In this document: positions 60,243 to 64,000 of the stretch, piece after piece
How positions within the stretch are numbered: position 1 is the first letter of the stretch
How the letters are laid out: each line of letters starts with the position of its first letter
Assembly (NCBI RefSeq): GCF_002846335.1
Contig: NZ_PJMQ01000001.1
Location: 1,364,001 to 1,428,000 of the forward strand
Origin: Janthinobacterium sp. 61
GTDB lineage: Bacteria; Pseudomonadota; Gammaproteobacteria; Burkholderiales; Burkholderiaceae_D
Direction: 5' to 3'
DNA length: 64,000 bases
Made by a program: the position numbers and the translations under genes
Notes under the pieces: generated by a model
Database searches by the model: none
Seen by the model: the letters and a program-made list of their open reading frames with translations, nothing else
What the model was told of the DNA's origin: nothing

Positions 60243-60974
60243 ATGAACCAAACCAACTCCTCCGCCACGCGGCAAGCCCCTCCCCTGTTCGCCTTGCCCC
60301 TGCAGCGAGGCGCCGCCATCCCGTTGGGGCGGTGGCTGGGACTGGGCTTGCTACTTATTTTCGGCCTGGGCATCTGGTCGAATTTCTGGCTGCAGGAACA
60401 AGTATTTGCCGCGCCGGGTTTCCTCTTGCGGGCGGCCGGCATGCCGCTACAGGTGGGGCTGATCGTCATGCTCGGTTTGCTCACGGCCTTGATTGGTCTG
60501 GCTATCGCGGCAGCCCTGCGCGGCCTGTATGGCGAGCAGCACCCCATCCTGAGCCGCTGCTACGTGGCGCTGGTGGCGGCGGCGCTGGCAACCAGCCTGT
60601 TCGAAGGCACGCTAGTGCTGGCCATGCGCAGCCTGAGTATCGCCTTCCTCAACGCCGGCGCAGACGGCAATGTCTATGAGCCGGTGCGCGCCTTGCTGGC
60701 GGGACTGCGTAACGGCGTGCACTTTCCGGACAAGCTGCTGGGCGGACTCGGCGTGACCCTGATGTATCTGCTGCTGTACCGCGCCCGGGCGATCCCGCGC
60801 CTGCTGGCCCTGGCTGGCATGCTGGCCGGCGTGCTGCAGTGGATCGCCGTGGCGCGCGAACTGTTTGGCCTGGATGTGATGCACGCCTTGCTGATTCCGC
60901 TGGGCCTGGTGTACCCGCTGACCGGGCTGTGGCTCTTGCTGCGGGGCCTGGCGCCGCGGCCTGCCGGTCGTTGA
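60243..60974 (+). CDS. Multi-pass membrane protein (DUF4386-like)
   Basis: This 243-residue protein has about six or seven membrane helices. The N-terminus is a 25-residue cytoplasmic tail, and TM segments include LGLGLLLIFGLGIWSNFW, LQVGLIVMLGLLTALIGLAIAAAL, CYVALVAAALATSLFEGTLVLA, VTLMYLLLYRARAI and LLALAGMLAGVLQWIAVA. The pattern is compatible with DUF4386 membrane proteins, which have no known function. It follows the LytTR gene by 166 bp and may be a target of it or a small-molecule or peptide tolerance protein; that is inference from position. Confidence 0.7.
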   Translation: MNQTNSSATRQAPPLFALPLQRGAAIPLGRWLGLGLLLIFGLGIWSNFWLQEQVFAAPGFLLRAAGMPLQVGLIVMLGLLTALIGLAIAAALRGLYGEQHPILSRCYVALVAAALATSLFEGTLVLAMRSLSIAFLNAGADGNVYEPVRALLAGLRNGVHFPDKLLGGLGVTLMYLLLYRARAIPRLLALAGMLAGVLQWIAVARELFGLDVMHALLIPLGLVYPLTGLWLLLRGLAPRPAGR

Positions 60975-61008
60975 TGCTGTCGTCCTCGCGGAGGTCGCAA
61001 TGAAATGA

Positions 61009-61024
61009 AGACTATTAATAGTCT
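61009..61024. promoter_or_regulatory. Perfect 16-bp palindrome upstream of DUF2061 gene
   Basis: AGACTATTAATAGTCT is self-complementary over all 16 bases. It lies between the membrane-protein gene and the Fur-like box, 100 bp before the DUF2061 start. Confidence 0.55.
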
Positions 61025-61062
61025 GTATCTATTGATTCGGTTGAAATATTTTACTTCCTTTT

Positions 61063-61081
61063 GTAAATGAGAATCGTTACT
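61063..61081. promoter_or_regulatory. Fur-box-like sequence
   Basis: GTAAATGAGAATCGTTACT matches 13 of 19 positions of the GATAATGATAATCATTATC Fur consensus, 43 bp before the DUF2061 start codon. Confidence 0.5.
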
Positions 61082-61124
61082 ATCTAAATCAAGGATAAGC
61101 GAATTCACCAGAAAGGAGCATCCC

Positions 61125-61553
61125 TTGTTCACCGCCATCAAAACATTCAGCCAGGTCTGCACGCACATGTCGATCGCCTTCAGCCTCGCCTATTTGCTGA
61201 CGGGGTCGCTCGCGCTCGGTGGCTTGGCCGCCATCATTGAACCGATCATCAATGTGGGCTTGCTGCCATGGCATGAAAAAGCCTGGCACGCGATCCGCCG
61301 CCGCCATGCCGCCAGCCGCGTGGGCTTTGCCGCCCTGGTCGGCGAAAAGCTGAGCCAGACGGCCTTGCACATGGGCGTGGCCTTCGGCGTCATGTACTGG
61401 GCCACGGGTTCCATGGCGTTCGGCGGCTTGCTGGCCGTGGTCGAGCCGATCTGCAATGTGATTGTGCTGCCCTTCCACGACCGGCTGTGGGAAAAAGTCC
61501 GCTTTCGCCTGGAAAGCCGGGGCGCGGCGCCGCTGGCTACGATGCCCACCTGA
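61125..61553 (+). CDS. Tandem DUF2061 membrane protein
   Basis: This 142-residue protein contains two DUF2061 repeats: HMSIAFSLAYLLTGSLALGGLAAIIEPIINVGLLPWHEKAW (about 14-55) and HMGVAFGVMYWATGSMAFGGLLAVVEPICNVIVLPFHDRLW (about 81-122). Four membrane helices are predicted in two hairpins. Function is unknown. The start is a TTG at 61125 behind GAAAGGAG. The Fur-like box upstream suggests iron-dependent expression. Confidence 0.88.
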   Translation: MFTAIKTFSQVCTHMSIAFSLAYLLTGSLALGGLAAIIEPIINVGLLPWHEKAWHAIRRRHAASRVGFAALVGEKLSQTALHMGVAFGVMYWATGSMAFGGLLAVVEPICNVIVLPFHDRLWEKVRFRLESRGAAPLATMPT

Positions 61554-61578
61554 TACTTTTCACCCAAGAACAAGGACT

Positions 61579-61605
61579 AGGGTCGGACCCGCCGGGTCCG
61601 ACCCT
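61579..61605. repeat. GGGTCGGACCC hairpin element
   Basis: AGGGTCGGACCC-GCC-GGGTCCGACCCT has perfect 12-bp arms. It follows the DUF2061 gene by 26 bp with no T run, so it looks more like a REP-type repeat than a strong terminator. Confidence 0.6.
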
Positions 61606-61666
61606 GGCTTCTTGTCGCTGGCCAAAGCCGTTATGGTGGCCGGTTTCAGCTTTCTGCAAGGCATGC

Positions 61667-63106
61667 TTACACCTTGCCCGCCCACACGGGTGGCCGCCTT
61701 TGGCCCCATGGCGCCGCCCGTTCCAGTTGCCCTGCCAGGCGCAGCAGGACGCCATCCCTGGCGTAGCCTACCATGAATTGCATGCCTATCGGCAAGCCTT
61801 CCTCCGACATGGCCAGCGGCACGGACATGGCCGGCAAGCCCGCCACGTTTGCCAGCGGGGTGTACGGTGAATGCTCGAACAGGCGCGCCGTCCAGCCCAA
61901 CCCATCGAGTTTTTCCTCGTCCTCGCCATAGCGCCCCAGCTGCCAAGGCACATCCGGCATGGTGGGCGTAAGCAAGACGTCGTATTGCTCAAACAAGGCG
62001 CCTGCGTGGCGCGTGACCGTGTTGCGCACGTCGAGGGCGGCGACGAAATCGACGGCCGAGACCATCTGCCCATGGCGGTAGCAGGCCAGGGTCGCCGGCT
62101 CCAGGGTATCGCGAGACACATCGCGGCCGCTCTCGCGCGCCAGGCTGTCTATCCATGGCACCAGATTGGCGCACCAGATGCTGGCATTGGCGTGCACGAA
62201 CGCGTCCCACGACACGCCCAGCGCGGGTGCTACTTCTTCCACGTGGTGGCCCAGGCTTTCCAGCAGGCGCACGGTAATGTCCAGCGCGCCATCGATGGCG
62301 GGCGCGGGACGGGCGCCATTGATGGCTGCGCGCTGCACGCCGATGCGCAAGGTGCCCGGCGCCACACTCACCTGCGACAGCCAGCTGTGGCCGGGAGGAC
62401 TCGTCAGATAGGGTTCACCGGGTAGTACTGCCTGCGTGCAATCGAGCAAGGCGGCGCTGTCGCGCACGGTGCGGCTCACGCCCAGTTGCACGCCCAGGCC
62501 GCTGAAAATCTCGTCCATGGCAGGGCCGTTCGACACTCTTCCCCGGCTCGGTTTGAAGCCGAACAGGCCCGTGGAGGCGGCTGGAACGCGGATGGAACCG
62601 GCTGCGTCCGTCGCATGGGCCAGCGGCACGATGCCGGCCGCCACGGCTGCCGCTGCGCCGCCGCTGGAGCCGCCCGCGCTCAAGCTGACGTTCCACGGGT
62701 TGCGCGTGGCGCCGTACAAGACCGGTTCCGTGGTGGTGGCAAAGGCCATTTCAGGCGTGCTGGTGCGGCCGAACGTCACCAGTCCTGCCTGGCGGAACTG
62801 CGTCATCAGATGGGAATCGACGGGCGCGACATGGCCGGCCCCCAGGCGGCTGCCCGCTTCGCTGCGCTGGCCCGCCATTGTCACGGCCACATCCTTGATC
62901 AGGAATGGCACGCCGGCAAACGGCGCCGCATGGTCAATCTTGGAAAAATCAGCTGGCCACAGCTCGACCACGGCGTTGAGGCGCGGGTTGACTGCGGCGC
63001 AGGCGCGCACGGCCGCGTCGTGCAATTCGGCGGCCGAGACGGCGCCAGTGCGCAGCAGTTGTGCCAGTCCTAAACCATCAAAGCTTGTATATTCATGGAG
63101 TTGCAT
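61667..63106 (-). CDS. Amidase-signature family hydrolase
   Basis: This 479-residue amidase has the Ser-Ser-Lys triad: Lys in PFAGVPFLIKDVAV (about residue 72), the serine-rich loop SAGGSSGGAAAAVAAGIVPLAHATDAAGSIRVPAASTGLFGFKPSRGR with both Ser residues (about 147-175). It hydrolyses a carboxylic amide; the substrate is unknown. The first helix LHEYTSFDGLGLAQLLRTG is typical of GatA-like amidases of this group. The ATG at 63106 has AGGAA upstream; the GTG one codon earlier is less likely. It is divergent from a LysR gene. Confidence 0.93.
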   Translation of the reverse strand: MQLHEYTSFDGLGLAQLLRTGAVSAAELHDAAVRACAAVNPRLNAVVELWPADFSKIDHAAPFAGVPFLIKDVAVTMAGQRSEAGSRLGAGHVAPVDSHLMTQFRQAGLVTFGRTSTPEMAFATTTEPVLYGATRNPWNVSLSAGGSSGGAAAAVAAGIVPLAHATDAAGSIRVPAASTGLFGFKPSRGRVSNGPAMDEIFSGLGVQLGVSRTVRDSAALLDCTQAVLPGEPYLTSPPGHSWLSQVSVAPGTLRIGVQRAAINGARPAPAIDGALDITVRLLESLGHHVEEVAPALGVSWDAFVHANASIWCANLVPWIDSLARESGRDVSRDTLEPATLACYRHGQMVSAVDFVAALDVRNTVTRHAGALFEQYDVLLTPTMPDVPWQLGRYGEDEEKLDGLGWTARLFEHSPYTPLANVAGLPAMSVPLAMSEEGLPIGMQFMVGYARDGVLLRLAGQLERAAPWGQRRPPVWAGKV

Positions 63107-63166
63107 CACTTAGTTCCTGTAATAGATTAAGAGTGGATATCACAGAAACTACTCTAAGGCTTGCGC

Positions 63167-63193
63167 TATCATAGTGGAAATGAATAGATGATA
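63167..63193. promoter_or_regulatory. TATCAT-N15-ATGATA dyad between amidase and LysR genes
   Basis: TATCAT (63167-63172) and ATGATA (63188-63193) form an interrupted inverted repeat in the 101-bp gap, a typical position for a LysR site controlling both genes. Confidence 0.45.
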
Positions 63194-63207
63194 TACAAGG
63201 TATAGCC

Positions 63208-64000
63208 ATGAACAATTTGCGCAAGCTGGACTTGAACCTGCTGCTGACCCTGAACGCGCTGTTAATTGAACGCAACGTCACACGGGCGGCCGCGCGGCTG
63301 CACCTGAGCCAGCCTTCCGTCAGCGTCCAGCTGGGCAAGCTGCGCAAGGCTTTCGACGATCCCTTGCTCTTGCCCGGTCCGCGCGGCATGCTGCCCACAG
63401 CGCGCGCGCTGGCCTTGTTTGAACCACTGCAAGCCGTGTTGGCCCAGCTGGAGCAAGTCTTGCAGCCAGGACAGGCGTTCGAGCCGGCCACGGCCCAGGT
63501 GTGCTGGAACCTGGCGGCGGCCGATGCCACCGAATACGCGATTTTGCTGCCCCTGCTGCCGTCCCTGCGCGCGCAGGCGCCCTTGTCGCGCATGGCCGTG
63601 TTCGAAGCCGTGCCGGCGCGCATGGCGAAAGACCTGGAAAGCGGCCAGGTCGACCTGGGCTTTTTGGCGCAGGAGGAAGCGCCGCCCGGCTTGCGGCACC
63701 GCAGCCTGTTTACCGAGCACTATGTGCTGGCAGGCCGCCACGATCACCCGCTGCTGCAGGCACCGCCCGACCTCGATCAGTTTTGCGCGCTGGAATTCAT
63801 CGTCGTCTCGCCCAACGGCGGCGGGTTTCGCAGCAACGTCGATACGGCCTTGCAGCAGCGGGGCCGCACGCGCAAAGTGGTGCTGTCCGTGCCGCATTTC
63901 CTTATCGTCCCGCCCCTGCTGGCGGCGTCCGACATGGTGGCCCTGCTGCCGTCGCGCCTGCTGAAGAATGCGCTGGACGCGCTGCGCACGTGGGAGCCGC
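63208..64000 (+). CDS. LysR-family regulator, 3' end outside window
   Basis: The frame is open from ATG 63208 to the window edge (264 residues). The N-terminus is a LysR helix-turn-helix (NLRKLDLNLLLTLNALLIERNVTRAAARLHLSQPSVSVQLGKLRKAF), followed by an effector domain (DLGFLAQEEAPPGLRHRSLFTEHYVLAGRHDHPLL) of NodD/NahR-like type. It is divergent from the amidase and likely controls it. About 40 residues are missing compared with the usual length. Confidence 0.93.
   Translation, partial: MNNLRKLDLNLLLTLNALLIERNVTRAAARLHLSQPSVSVQLGKLRKAFDDPLLLPGPRGMLPTARALALFEPLQAVLAQLEQVLQPGQAFEPATAQVCWNLAAADATEYAILLPLLPSLRAQAPLSRMAVFEAVPARMAKDLESGQVDLGFLAQEEAPPGLRHRSLFTEHYVLAGRHDHPLLQAPPDLDQFCALEFIVVSPNGGGFRSNVDTALQQRGRTRKVVLSVPHFLIVPPLLAASDMVALLPSRLLKNALDALRTWEP

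Noticed and set aside
1..64000. tRNA, rRNA, CRISPR array or prophage
   Set aside because: No cloverleaf or rRNA sequence, no regularly spaced repeats, and no phage structural or integrase genes were seen.

Overview
The window looks like chromosome from a GC-rich betaproteobacterium, most likely Oxalobacteraceae (Janthinobacterium, Massilia or Duganella type). This is an inference from gene families (PrsK/PrsR with the exosortase-A-associated set, nadB, LpxO, ISC ferredoxin, DUF2061, a (TP)n-linked chitinase), from codon use and from ATGA-coupled operons. I could not run any database comparison.

Layout. 0-8.2 kb is an accessory-looking, gene-poor stretch. It holds a DUF3800 protein, a PIN-like protein, a flavin monooxygenase with a divergent LysR regulator, a secreted ChaN/EreA-like protein and two small proteins, separated by long gaps that carry at least five copies of a short TTCTGGCCG-containing repeat. 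8.2-14.8 kb holds nadB and, divergently, an operon of an EpsB-type undecaprenyl-phosphate sugar transferase, the PrsK histidine kinase and the sigma-54 activator PrsR. 14.9-30.9 kb is mixed housekeeping and accessory content: hemerythrin, membrane and lipoproteins, a 24-aa micropeptide, an M13 peptidase, ferredoxin, LpxO, a hotdog thioesterase, a chemoreceptor, an MFS exporter with LysR, a VOC protein and purT.

30.9-50.4 kb is a dense surface-polysaccharide locus of the exosortase-A-associated type, built around two divergent promoter regions. Leftward: GNAT, acyl carrier protein, hydrolase 2, hydrolase 1, glycosyltransferase and TPR protein, all overlapping. Rightward: AMP ligase, PLP decarboxylase and asparagine-synthase-like amidotransferase. 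Then a leftward O-antigen-ligase-like protein and deacetylase, and a rightward run of GT2-GT4 fusion, flippase, GT4, MBOAT acyltransferase and SGNH-like partner. No exosortase gene is present in the window, so this is either a detached part of the system or an exosortase-independent pathway. The sugar transferase and PrsK/PrsR at 10-15 kb probably belong to the same system.

50.4-57.7 kb holds a D-lactate-type dehydrogenase, TfoX-N, MepB, GNAT and SUKH-3-like proteins, a zone of decayed DNA (a degenerate duplication, an SDR remnant, a 16-bp-arm palindrome), an M28-like lipoprotein and a chitinase lipoprotein, followed by a decayed IS4-like transposase fragment. 57.9-61 kb is the most unusual part: a 34-aa peptide with a canonical double-glycine leader, divergent from a LytS-type histidine kinase and a LytTR response regulator that are translationally coupled, with a multi-pass membrane protein downstream. 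This arrangement resembles Gram-positive peptide-pheromone circuits and is my main candidate for an undescribed system. The right end has a DUF2061 protein behind a Fur-box-like site, an amidase, and a divergent LysR gene cut by the window edge.
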